DNA from: Tigriopus japonicus
Taxonomy: Eukaryota; Arthropoda; Copepoda; Harpacticoida; Harpacticidae
DNA length: 64,000 nucleotides
Reading direction: 5' to 3'
NCBI GenBank assembly: GCA_010645155.1
Contig: CM021321.1
Location: forward strand, 2,603,786 to 2,667,785
Shown here one piece after another: positions 48,663-61,141 of the stretch. A program made the translations under genes and the position numbers. Under the pieces are notes generated by a model. The model worked only from the letters and a program-made list of their open reading frames with translations, was not told the origin of the DNA and searched no databases. Positions within the stretch are counted from its first letter, which is position 1. Every line of letters begins with the position of its first letter.

Positions 48663-51600
48663 AAGGTGGTTTCCTTCGTTTGACATCTCGGGCAGAAAAC
48701 TCAAAATTGGTATCCGAACATCAGAGGAAGAAACAGACGAGGAAAAAAGCAACTGGCTGACCTTAACTAATTCGTCCATCCAATAAGCTCCACGCGTCCA
48801 AACGACAAATTATTGAGAAATTTTGTTTCCGCTCTACGTAGTTTTCGCGGATATTTTTTCATAATCTAGAGGATTGTGATACATGTTTATGCACTGTGAA
48901 ATGTATGTTTCAGCCCTTTTTGCGATTAGAGCCGGACAAAAACCGAAAACTAGGTATATCTTGCACCGTGCACCAAAAATTTCGACTTCTGTGGCGTCTG
49001 ATCGAATTTACCAATCTTTCGATATTTTCACAACCGACTACAAATTTTAGCATTCCTCAGTCTTTATCGTTAAAATTTAACAAAAAATGAATGGAATATT
49101 CTTAAACATCGTCCCAAAGATTTTTGGTTTGTTTTGAGATTATGGCAGGAATTACTAGTGATGTCCTCATTTTTGGCGGAAAAAAAATCGAAGACATGTA
49201 TCTGATGAGCGTGAAAGGTAGCTAAAACGAAGATTTAGGCCTGGTCAGTGTAACAATTCCGTTCTCATCTGCACAACTTGAAATTGGAGCAGCTATTCTT
49301 GACATTTTTTGCAAAAATTATGTCTTGTTGCTTTCATCTAAAATTTCGCTAAATATGGCCAGATGAGATCGGTTCCTGGGCCAACTCAACCACAAATAAC
49401 AAAAAAATGTTTAGTTGAAGGCTTCCAATTTCTCCATTTGTTATTAGATTACTTTGCAATACTCCTCAACATACATTAACGATGCCATAACTCTTAAATG
49501 CAACAGTTTTCGAAAATCTGACCCTTAAAAACTGAGATTTTTTTTGGCAAGCCTAGACTGCTAATGGTAATATGATACGGCAATTGCTCCAAATAATGCA
49601 AAGCAAAACTGAGTTCTTGAGTTAACATATTATTTTTTTTCATTTTTGTAAAATTTCAATATATTTTTTTTGGCCAATTTCAACGTATTTTTGGTCAAAT
49701 TTAATGTATTCAAGTTAACAAGTGACATTTTCAGTTAAGGTTACAACAAATTGGTTGCAAGTTCAAAACTTTGGTGCTAAATGCGGCAACTTCAGGGCAA
49801 ACGAGTAGAAACTTTTTCCCTCACAATCGAAAACATTTTATGTTACATTAAAACCCACGTTAAAACATGGTATGATCACTGGATGGTGGTACCGCGTGCT
49901 TTCAGTGTTGGTCTGGCTTTGCTTAACACGACCTATCATCTATCACTAGTTGCGACCTTGAAGAAAATGGCCCATTATACATTTCGGGGGCAGATTTCGA
50001 CCCCTTTTTTAGACGCCACAAGGGAAACTTCTCCAAGATCTTCAGATCGTCAGTCCACAAGGTAGCATTAGAAAGATGGCATTTCTGGTTCGAAATAAGG
50101 CTATCAAAACAAGAATTAGGCACTCATTCTGTTATCGATTTCTGTCCAACTCAACCCTGGCTGAAGGATACAGTTCCTCTTTTAGAGACTGAATTAGTTC
50201 AAGAATACATGGAATCCTGCCTTGGAAACCAAGTCATTGTGATTCTACGATTAATCTAGCCCAATCCCTAAGGTCAGTCAGTGGGTCTTAAAAAGCGTTG
50301 GAAATTCACGGGGGAAATCAACCAATCACACGACAATCACCCATCAACGAACGAGGGGAATTCAAATCAGGCTTTCGCCTTTCCTTGACTTCTAAAGTCA
50401 ATTCATATACATTACACACACACCCACATCGATAGTCATATCTCGTTAGTTCGATAACAATGATTGGCGAGCGAGTTTCATAGGATCAAATCAAGAAGAA
50501 AACATAGGACACGATCTGGATTCCAGAAGTCTTTCCACCCCCTTTGTCCAAAAAGCTTTGGCGTGAGATCCACTGCCAAACAATGAGAATTGTACCACTT
50601 GTCGTACCATCTATTAACCTGTCTATCGTCTTGGGTCTCACGTGGCAACCCAACCATTCCTCTAAAGTGTGTGTATCTTCGGAGGACTCTGGTCAACGGG
50701 ATTAAAAATCCAACACTCGAGCATATTTGATATGTTCTTGACGAACCAACTCAAGTGGAAGAGGAACTTCCGCTATTTTTCGTATTGCTGTGCGATTCTC
50801 ATCCAGCATGGCTGCTCAAGCTCTTGCTCCAAATTCATCATGCACTACGTCGAGACCAGATCTACTCCGGTAATTGTACCCGTATGTACCTACGTATGTA
50901 TCTCTTTTTCTCTCTCCAGTTGTCGGTCGACATGGATGGTCGACCACCTTGTGCGGATGGATCGCTTTTGCTCTTTCTCTGTCGTTGTCTTCGTCTTCTT
51001 CTTCTTTTGGCTTCCCCTTCTCCGAGATTCAAGATTTGACCTTGACAGTGGGAAAATGATTTGACTGAGGAGGCTGGGCCAGACAACCTAACCGAAGAAG
51101 GAGAGGCAGACGATGAAGATGGAGGGGGTTGGTCGCCTCAATCCGATGCCAATGGCTTTGCTGGTGATGATCCACACATCCACACACACACAAACGCATG
51201 TAGTATGTAGTCAGAAGACGATGAGGAGGAGGAGGATGGTAGTTGGGGCGAAAAACTCCCGCCCGAATTTCGTTGTTGTTGCCCTCCTCGTGCTCAAAGA
51301 GCTCATGATCTAGGTCTACGGGATCCGCAGAGTGCCGACTAAGGAGAGATTGTGAGGGATTTTTTTCTTCTTATAATCTGGAGCCAGGCAGGCCAAGGAA
51401 ATTGCTGGTGGCTGAGAGTGAGTGTCGGAAAATGGTTGTTGGATGGTTGGTTGGTTCATTTGGAGCAACAATTTCGAGCAACCACTCACTTGGAGTCGTT
51501 GGCGTCGAACCAATTTTGAAATGAAATGAAATGGGCTTGAAACTTGAAAGAAGAAGGAAGACCATGACGCATTCAAAACCTGACAAAAGAAAAGGCAAAT

Positions 51601-53042
51601 CTCTAGCCCCCAAAGAAACCCAGATTGGAACCCTTCTCGAATGAGGCACGATGCATTGACCGTAGAGTAGATCTTGGGGGCGAATGGTGAACCCAAAAGC
51701 AATCGAGCAGTCGCCAACAAATCCAACTCAAAAAACCGTCATGAGCTAGAGCTAAATCTTGATGATGATGCCTGACGGTAAAGTTGGCAGGAAACCAGAC
51801 AACTGGAGCCAAATTTCATACGTGTTTCCAAGAAACCATTGGAATCCACTCATTCGCGTTGGTGGGTTTGTTGCTTGCGTTGGCCCTCCAATAGCAACTA
51901 GCACCATTTGCAGGTCATCGCTCGTGGACAAGGTCAAATTTCGCTTCCTTCCCCTCGAAATTTTCGTCGCTTAACTACTGACGGACTGACTGCCCTGATT
52001 CTCCATGATCCGATCAGGTGACGATGTAGTACAAAGTTACGCAAAGTGGCCGTAGTTTTGTCAGAAGATGGTCAAAGGAGGTTAAGAAGTGTAAACTTTT
52101 ACTTGGCAACTCCTTAACATGATCAAAACATAAATCAATTCACTTTGTTAAAACCATTGTCGAAATAATGATGATATTTAAGTTTGAACTCTAGCCTAAA
52201 AACACTTGAACTGTCTTAAAACTAATCATCTGCCTTGAGACAACTTTTAACTTTCTTCGTTCTTTGCGTACTAGTAAATTTTCTGAGTTAATGGCTCAGA
52301 ATCCTGAGGTAAAGTCCATCTGTTTTTCATCTTCAATGATCTTTAATCATCTTTTTAACTAAATTAAAAGCGGTTCCAAAGTCACATTAAAACCCGTCTT
52401 TGATAATCGAGTGTCTTCGGTTTTTCCGCATGTGCTTGGACAAACTTGTCGAGGTGGAAGCTTAGCCAACCGAAACAGTCTAGGTAGGAGACGAAACGAG
52501 TTGCCCGAAATAAAGTTCAATTCCCCAAAAATACCGCAGGCTATTGGAAGGGAGTCCCTTCGACTTTTTTTGGAGCTTCGTGGATGGGGATCGATGCCAT
52601 TTTCTCAACAAAATCGTCTTAGACCGGCAAACGAGGAACTCAGGAAAGATTGAGCTTTGCGCTGAATTCCATAATCGAATAGGAAATTGGGTCCTTCATT
52701 TCCTCAAACAAACGAACCTACGCATTGCCACTCAAAGGACGCACACTTCGCATGTACCACGAATAAGACGATATTGATGGTGATGGTGGGCCCAAGAGGC
52801 TGATTTCCTGGTGAGTGAATTTTTTCTCTGTCTCAACCAAGCACACTCTACATTGGAAAGTGTAGTGTATGTTGATGCCGCTTTGGTTGAGTCATAAAAA
52901 ATCCAAGCAAAACTCGAGCGTCGTCGTTGCCAGATGTAGTGAGTATTTGTATGTTCATTTTAAGGATATGGTAGGTCACGACCAGTTCAAATTGAAGGCC
53001 AGAGAAATCCAATCACGTGAGTAAGTGCCCACGTGTGCAGTT

Positions 53043-53168
53043 TTAGCAATCAATAGAGGCAGCTAGCTCTAGGATCGCTTTGACTGAAACAAGCGTACCA
53101 ATCTGACCGAGGTTCTCGTAGGTTGGGCCACGATTAAAGTACACAAAAGCGGTTTTGGCAGAGCTCAT
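53043..53168 (-). CDS. Weak candidate small ORF or exon
   Basis: Reading from an ATG at 53168 the frame gives MSSAKTAFVYFNRGPTYENL and continues through an Ile/Leu/Ala-rich end to a stop at 53043-53045, 41 residues in all. The composition is protein-like and codon choice resembles the real exons here. No family is recognised and no clear splice partner was found. It could be a lone short gene, an exon remnant or chance. Confidence 0.15.
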   Translation of the reverse strand: MSSAKTAFVYFNRGPTYENLGQIGTLVSVKAILELAASIDC

Positions 53169-53734
53169 AGGTATGTGTGTACATTTGAAGACTACCCTCC
53201 CACCTAAGGTTTCTTCCGAGGCAAATTCTTTTCTAAAAATGTTCATGTATGCGGGATATATTGGCCAGGACAAATGGTGGTCTATTCAGGTGTCACTCTA
53301 CTGTATTTGGTGTCTAACAAGTGAGTCTCTGCCCCCATGATTGTACCTTCATCATCGTCATCATCATCATCATTTCTAGCACCATCACCACTACCATGCA
53401 TTGCTAGTTAGGTAGTAACAAAGTAACTGGCTGCGGCAGCTTCGGGATTTGTCCTTCAACAACATCACCATGTCCGTCCGTACCACCTGAGTTCATGGCA
53501 GTTCATTCTTGGTTAGATCACTACGGGTGATTCACTCCGGCACTTTTGGTGTTAGTTGGGGTGGATGGATGGTAGCGAATCTGCCTGCCAGACAACAACT
53601 TACTACGTCGGACGTGCGGGAGATTGGAAATGAGGAAGAAACTTTTGCTCGAATTCAACCGAACTGAGCGGGAAGTTGTCAAAGGAGACGAGATCCTCCA
53701 TGTGTGCGTCAGTCAAGGTCTAAATGAGCGCACG

Positions 53735-53751
53735 GATGCCATCTAGCGGAG
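53735..53751 (-). promoter_or_regulatory. CTCF-like motif
   Basis: Read on the minus strand the site is CTCCGCTAGATGGCATC, which fits the CTCF core (C-C-R-S-Y-AG-R-T-GGC). It lies in the gene-free stretch between the 12-finger gene and LRRC57, where a boundary would be plausible. It is a motif match only. Confidence 0.35.
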
Positions 53752-56700
53752 AAATTTGGTACCTCCATGGATCAATGGGATTAGATTTCGCCTGAATTTC
53801 TTCCGTATTCTGTTATCATCAAAAACCCTTCGAAATGTATTCAAGGTCATTTAACAAGTTACAAAACTCGCTTTGTGTGGAAAACACTTCGATAGAGAGT
53901 CACTTTAAAAATGCTGAAGATTAACCATCACGAACTGACTTTTCCGTGAACTCAAACTCTAATCTGAAAATTGTCTCAAACGATCCTTCATTCAGCTTAA
54001 AGTCAAAGAGCCGTTAGGGCTCATTTTTGTGACATTGCATCGCTATCTCTCAAGGAACTCTTTTCTGATAAGAAAAAAAAATTCCCCCTCCAACACATAA
54101 CGTTCTTCCACGTCCTTTGGCGTTGAGCCTGGGCCAAGCTAACAACTGGTAGGATTGACTTTTTCAAACCAGGAAGAACTTGCTCCAAAGGAAAAAGAAC
54201 AGTTACGCACACCAACCAACCACTCACTCATTCACTCTCCTGGAGATAGATTCTCCAACATTTGTTCAAGCAACACTCGCTCCCAACCCAATCAAACAGT
54301 GGTTGTTGTAGTTGTCGTGGTGTTTGCAGGGGCTTTGGTGCGTTGGTGGGCCTGCCAGTAGATCTTCCACTCTTCATCATCATCATCATTGGGATGCTTC
54401 CGCCATCCCAATATTAACGTGGCTGAGGGGGGTTGCTGTGTGTTTGTGAGTGAGTGAGTGAGTGAGTAGGAGGTTGCTGGCCGCAGAGTTAGAGACCAAC
54501 ATGGGAAATGGTTGTAATCAACACGACCGTCATGCCCGGAAAGTAAGGCCTCTTTCGCATTTTGAAATGAACGCACCGTTACAATTGTTGTTAACTAGCT
54601 CGGGGTGCGAATGGACGCACGGAAAAAGACGCCAGGATCAACCAAGGAAGCAGGCCTTCTGGTGTTGCTGCTGAGGCGTTGGTTGTTGGTTGTTGGTTGT
54701 GCCACAGGCCCAGGCATGAAAAAAAGGAAAGACGGACGAGATTTACCTAGCGGTTTTCGTCCTGATGTCCTAATAGATGGATGGTGTTTGGCATTTGAAT
54801 GGAGACTCAGGACAATACTGAGAGCATCATGATCATCATCATCATTATTACCGTCAGGATCGTCGGGAACGGCAGAATTTGCAGAATGCACACGCACAGA
54901 CATACTATTGCAATGATTTGGGAAATGAATCAGACGAGCGGGATGGACCATTCAAATCTGACTGACGATTATGTTTCTAACCAATCTGAAATGTGTGGAC
55001 GGATCGATCAAATTGAACGCCGTTCGTTGCCAATGACGCCCTTTAAAAAAGGACTTTACTACTATTGCTGAAAGGGAATACAGTATAGTAGTTATGAAAG
55101 GGAATGTCTAAAGCTTGTGAGCCGTCTATAGAAATCAATTTAGGATGAAATTGTTTGGGAAAGGTTTGAAATTGATACCTCGAGACATTTGTCCTTTGCG
55201 TGTTCGAAAGCTCCATGTCAAAATTTTCATGCGTCGTGTAAAAATTGCCTGAAAGAACGTTTAAAGTACGATAGACTAATTAGGAACTCAAATCAGGTGG
55301 GAAAATAAGAATTTGTGCCAGTGACTTATCCGTCAACGGTTCGTGGATCTTTTAATCATTTAATCTTTTCCCTCGAGTCCAAGCTAATAATCAAATGACA
55401 CGAATTAAAGATAACGCAATCAGGAAGGAAAACTAAAAAAGTACGGTGGGACAGACAGCTTTAGATCTATTTTTGCTATATGAGAAAATATTAGTTTTAA
55501 GCATAATAATGTTGAAAGGAAAATCCCATAAAATTTTCGAAAATCAGATCTTATATTTCACGGATTAGGCCACTTTTTACTGGATGAAGTTAAAAGTCTT
55601 AAAATAGTCATAAAGATCCGTTGCGGTCCCAAATAATGTTATGTAAGAAAAAAAATGCGTGTTTTTCATGGGATTACTAAGTTATTTTCATTTTAGTCAA
55701 ATCTCCGGAAAGTTGCAATTTATGTAGTCAAAAAATTTAGAATATTGGAAAAGGCGATCGCCAAGAAAAAATAAAATGTACCCTGGTAGTTCAAAAGAGT
55801 AACGAAATGTCAACTTTTGGTCTTAAATATTCCCGTAAAGAATAACAATTAAAAGAAAAAGTGGCTTAGCTTCGCTCATGTCCACTCCTGAGCTATAGAG
55901 TACGTAGGTCTCCCTGAAGTGGAGTAACTAACATCAATCAATGGCTTCGTGGCCCCACTCAAAATCCTACCGACACTTGAGGTCTAATCTCGTTGTAGCT
56001 TTCCGGTCTTTAAATGAGCTCGTGGCTCGATTTATTGAATCCCACTTAGACTGGTCATTTTTCGACAAATTCCTTTAATGCCCGATCTTTAGAGTCATTT
56101 CAAGACGGAAAATGGTTGAAATAATCTTTACCCATACCACCTTGCCTGGTTATTACCGCTCGAGAAAAAAAAACCTATATTCAATGTTAAAACCCCTCAA
56201 GGTCCGTTATTTAGTCTCATCGTGAGTCATGTGAAATAATAATCGAGCTTATCTTTTAATTTCGCGTGTGTTCACCTCTTCCTTGAATCGATTTCAATGT
56301 GGTCATGGTTCGCCAGTTATGCGTCTTGCTCGTTCGGCCAATCAAACGACTCGTAATGAGGCAATTATTCACAAAGAACCGACGACCCTGTCGAGAAAAA
56401 TCCTGGAAGCAACAACAACAGTAGTAGTAACAGCAGCTGCACTTCTACCTACCTGTTTTCAACATATCCTGACAGGCAAATGCTTTCAAATTGATCTCGC
56501 TCGCTTGCTGTTCTTTTACTGTCCAAACATGTCGTGGACGGGCCTCCACACACTTCGAACATACACATACTACCATCACATTGATGCCGCCGTAGCTGGT
56601 TTGCTCGGGGAGAAGCTGTTCCTGTGATTGTGGTAGTCAACCTCATGAACACGGAAATGTCCTTGAAAAACGAACATTGAAGCTCCATGGACATGAACAT

Positions 56701-59700
56701 TGAACACGAGGGCCAACCTGGAGGCATAGAAGAAGTAATGCTGCTAGCAGCAATCTAAGCTTGGAGTGGCAGTCAGTTTACTCCGAAAGTGGTCTGGTCG
56801 GATCTTGTCTGTGCCTTGATTCCGACAATGGTACGTAAAGACACACACACACACACGCGCATTCAGACGAGCTTGATTTTTCACCAACGGGAAATGAGCC
56901 ATCCATCCCTATGAGCTGATGGGCCCTGCAGTTTGCGTAAGGGTATTCGACTCCATTCGAGAGAGAGAGAGAGCGCAACATTAGTACTTTTGCTACATGT
57001 TCGTATGTGAGAGTGTACGCACAAACGTATTCGTATGATAAGCAGTGTGAAACGTGGAAAAATCCCCGAAGGAAATGGTTATTAAAACTACTTCAGACTT
57101 GATTTATTAGATTAGGACATACTATTAGGACCAAGTCGGGGTTATTTATCTCAACTTGGAGCCCAGGGCAACATATCACTCAGTTCAGGGAAGTTCTCGA
57201 ACATCGTCGTTTAAGCCGCACGCTCAAATGCACAACCAACATGGTCGTGCAAGTTCATGACTCGGGTTTCTCAATCAAGCATGGAAATGATGGTTGATTG
57301 GTGAAAAATAGAAACGCTGTTATGGTGTAAGTGGCATTGTATGGTGTCAAACCCATTCTGATAAACAATGAGGTGGACTTTGGCAAAAGTAACCTTAATC
57401 ACGTTTGCATTCCAGGTTTTTTCCGGAATGTCCTGCGTTATTTCGTTGGGAGACCAAATATCATATAAACGTCTAGAGCATGATACACTTTTAAAATTCC
57501 ATTAGCGATTAGGAATAGTCCCTCAAACAACGTTATAAAAAGCCATTCTCAGTCAGAGCTTTGGATTCACTTCCTCGTTTGCCATCGCCCCAGAAAATTT
57601 CATTAACGGCGGAGCATGATTGTATTTATTTTTTGATCAACCCATTCTAGGAGTGAGAAGTGAGTGGTGGTGGCGATTCGAGTGAATGTCTGAAGTTGGC
57701 CAAAGGTTAATGAAACAGCTCAAAGGGTATGCCATCATTGCCAGTCTGTGGGCGATTGTATGTCAAGAAACAGTAATTGTAATATGTTGCCAAGACTGAC
57801 TTGAAAATGATTCCGTCTTCACAGACGTGCTGAACGCATGGCTTTTCGATTTTGGTCGGGGCCCGTTGGAAAAATAGCGTAGGTAGTTTGGTAGATGTTG
57901 TAAAAGGCGTCTCCCTCCTACCAGTACACACTCACATATGAACAGCACCATCGTAAAGCACCCTCATGTGTACGCAAAGATAGTCAGTCCCCATGGAAGT
58001 GGGTGGAGATGGCTCTTTCCTGAATCTGAATGGATCGAAACAAGTCGGGCCCTTTGGTTGGGTTGGGAGGAGAGGAGTATTTTTTGGTAGGGCAAAGTGT
58101 GTGCATGCGTGTGTTTCTTGATTACCCCTCGTCCTCTCTTAGATTGTTGCATGCGTGTGTTGGTAATTTTCGTATTGTAAAAGGACTCCACCGTTGATCG
58201 CCCGTCGCTCGGCATGTACTTCCGCATGAGAGTCACAATTCTCTTTGGGGATCAGGGTCGCCCTCAAGGGACCATGCTGGCTCCATTTGCTTTAATCTAC
58301 TTTCGTACATTCCAAAAAAATGGGGTTCATCCAAATACTATTCGATCACGATCTTGAGCTGAAATTATTAACAACGCAAGCCTGTCGATCTTTGGTTGGA
58401 ACAGTGTCCCTGTTGAGGAGACAAGATCATGGCGAGGACCGTTACCGAAAAATTCGTACAAGGAAGATTAGAACGAGCTCTTCCTGAGTGAGTGTAGTGT
58501 GTTAAGGATTGCCATGCGTCAGCTCTTCCCAGCATTGCTTCAACAACTCTCACACATTCACGTTTGCTGATTGAGCTCTAAAATTCGCTGTTACGTAGGA
58601 TTTGACGCAAAAATCAAACCACATCAATTTCAATTTCGTGCTAGAACTGTGCTCGACTTGAATAGTAATAAATGGAGTCACACTCATCAAGGAAGCATCA
58701 ATAACAAATCTGCATTCTTATTTTGTTTCGTGTTTTTGAATATGGCTATTTGGCATGGAATAATTTGACAATTTTAGCGGTTTGTCTCTTTTTCTCCCAA
58801 GGAACGTCGAGGGAATTTAAGAGAAGAGCCTAAAATTGAGTATATTGAAAGGAAAATTAAAAAGATGATACAAAACGCGATCACTTTTATAAAAACCAAT
58901 AGGTAACAAAAAAAATCCAAACGTTGTTGTACAAGTTCGTATACAAATGCTCATCAAAAAGATTCCTTTTGACAATTGTGTTTTACTTTCAATACAACTG
59001 AATTGCAAACGCCACATGAACCGTAAATTACTTTTACCACCATAGTAAATTAATTTGCCAACAGAAAAGATAACCTTTAGATTACATTAAAGTAACTTGA
59101 ATAATTTAACTACGGCTTCTGTTTGAAATGAAATTTCTTCTCTTTCCAAATTTTTCAATCTACCTTAATATTGCGTAAATACCAAGCTTCAAAGATAATA
59201 CCACAAAGAATGTATGAGTTGCAACTTTCGATTATGCAACCTATATTGTACATTCTCGTTTATCTTACGAAGAAATGATAATGTTTTCTCGTATTTTTTT
59301 CCATGATATCAAGTTTTAAATTCAAAAATGTACTATGAATTGAGAATCTCTGTGTAAAAGGTCAAGTGTATTCGCCACTGGCAAAAAGCAAAGAAGTAAA
59401 GAATTGTCGACAAATTTCCAATGATTTTTCATAGGAAAACACGGCTTTCAAAAAAGACAAAATATAAAAGTTTTGGTTTCATAGACGCCAAAGATTTAAT
59501 CGTCTCAAGTGGTGACTGAACTGTCTCTTTCGCTTTTCGGCATCCATATTAATATCCAAAAAAAATAAAAAAAATCGAGTCTACTTTTTTCAAAGACATC
59601 AACACAATACCCTGGCCATTATCATAAATATCTCTACCTCGGTTCTTGAGAAAAGCCCTGCCCTGCAAATAAAACATCCCTCCGTTTTTGAAGAATCAAG

Positions 59701-60801
59701 CGGTGCGGCGGTCTTTTGTTCTGTTCCTCCTGGATCCTCTTAAGAATTAACTCCCGAGTTGGAAACACGGAAGCGTTTCCACACCGTTTCCCGTTTCATT
59801 TTTCATCAAAGCCTCCTGATCGTTGGTACATTCATTCCCATGGCAGAACAGCGGTTGTCAATTGTTGTGCCTCAATCTCCTGTCTCCTCACCACTCCCCC
59901 AAACCAGAGACAGACAACAACGCATCTATCTATGTATGCGTGCGTACGCACAAACACACACTCATGGATTGGCGGGTCTCTTTTTTCATTTTATTTCTAA
60001 ATTACGAAATGCTACTATTGCCCGTTGACTCGTGATCCCTGCCAGCCAACCAAGGAAAGGAAGGGGAGGATCCCGTTGTTTTCTGCGCCCTCTCGTAGGT
60101 GCGTGACGCACACAATGCGTATGGACTCTCTCGCGTATTTAGTACCTTGACGATCGGTCGGTGGGACCCCTGGCGGGGCATCAACAAACTACACCAACAA
60201 CAAACAAAATGAACAGGAAAGAGGAAGAAGAAAATTGGAATGGAAACAACAAGCACACAAACACATATGAACAGTATTCACTGCAGAGCGGACAGAGCGG
60301 CAGGCCTGTCCACGATTATGCATGTACGGAGGGAGGGAAGCAGCCAGAAGAAACATCGCCATAACAGCAACAACAACAGTTTGGTTTTCCTCAAATGCGT
60401 CTGAAGGTGCGTGAGCGTCATTAGGCGTTTCTGAGTATCGTTATTTTGCAACTTCCTCAACCGAAAAAAAGCCGGTCCGGATTCTCGTCATTGTAATATT
60501 TTGGGTTTCTTCCAAAGTTTAAACATTTTTTTCTTATGTTGAAAGCTGATCTAGTGTGTTAAAAGACTATGTAAAATGGATATTTATTAGGTCATGATTG
60601 AGTAGACACCAGAATTCTGGGAGTAATAGCTCGGATGAAATTTGTCAAGGATATCCGAGCAACGGAACTCTGTTGTTACTCTCTACCTGAAATGATGTGG
60701 ATGTACAGTACACGAGATCAAGCGGATTAGCGTTTCAAGTCAAGATGATCTGTAATTGCCCTGAATTGCTCGTGTCACTAAGCCGTTGGTTGCCTGGTTC
60801 T

Positions 60802-60807
60802 TTTATT
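60802..60807 (-). terminator. Poly(A) signal of LRRC57
   Basis: On the minus strand AATAAA lies about 140 bp after the LRRC57 stop codon. It is the first canonical signal downstream. Confidence 0.55.
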
Positions 60808-60946
60808 TCTTATTTCTTTTTGAAATGCCAAGGCCATGGCAAATAGGGGCGAGCGAACGGACGGACGTAGTCGTATATTTTGTTCTACATGGAAATTAGT
60901 CGTCAATCGAGTTCTGATGCTCACTTCTTCTCGTTCGTTCGTTTGT

Positions 60947-61141
60947 TCATTCGTTCACGTGTTGAGTGGGTTTGAGAGACGACTCATCTTCTTTGGGCGG
61001 GCGAACCGTTAGATTGAAGAACGGATTGACCTTGGAATTACGGCGAAGGTTCTCGTTCCGGGCTTGATATTGCTCATAGCCTTCGAAATCACTCAAGGCT
61101 TGAATTTCAAAGCCATTGCCCTCCAGGAAAATTTGCGAAAC
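60947..61141 (-). CDS. LRRC57: LRRC57 terminal exon
   Basis: The exon follows TTTTCATTAG. It encodes VSQIFLEGNGFEIQALSDFE then GYEQYQ, the LRRC57 C-terminal signature, followed by a charged tail ending H-V-N-E before TGA at 60949-60947. Confidence 0.9.
   Translation of the reverse strand, partial: VSQIFLEGNGFEIQALSDFEGYEQYQARNENLRRNSKVNPFFNLTVRPPKEDESSLKPTQHVNE

Larger units (their letters stand above)
46881..60801. other. Gene-poor stretch between two convergent genes
   Basis: I see no supported gene between the 12-finger gene and LRRC57. The stretch holds a CT run (about 48624-48662), GTTG/CAAC tracts (about 51440 and 54680), a GTGA tract (about 54447-54468), an AC run (about 56838-56858) and a CTCF-like site (53735-53751). 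AT-rich blocks without repeats occur at about 49.1-49.8, 55.1-56.2 and 58.6-59.7 kb. A short minus-strand frame at 53043-53168 is listed separately. Confidence 0.45.
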
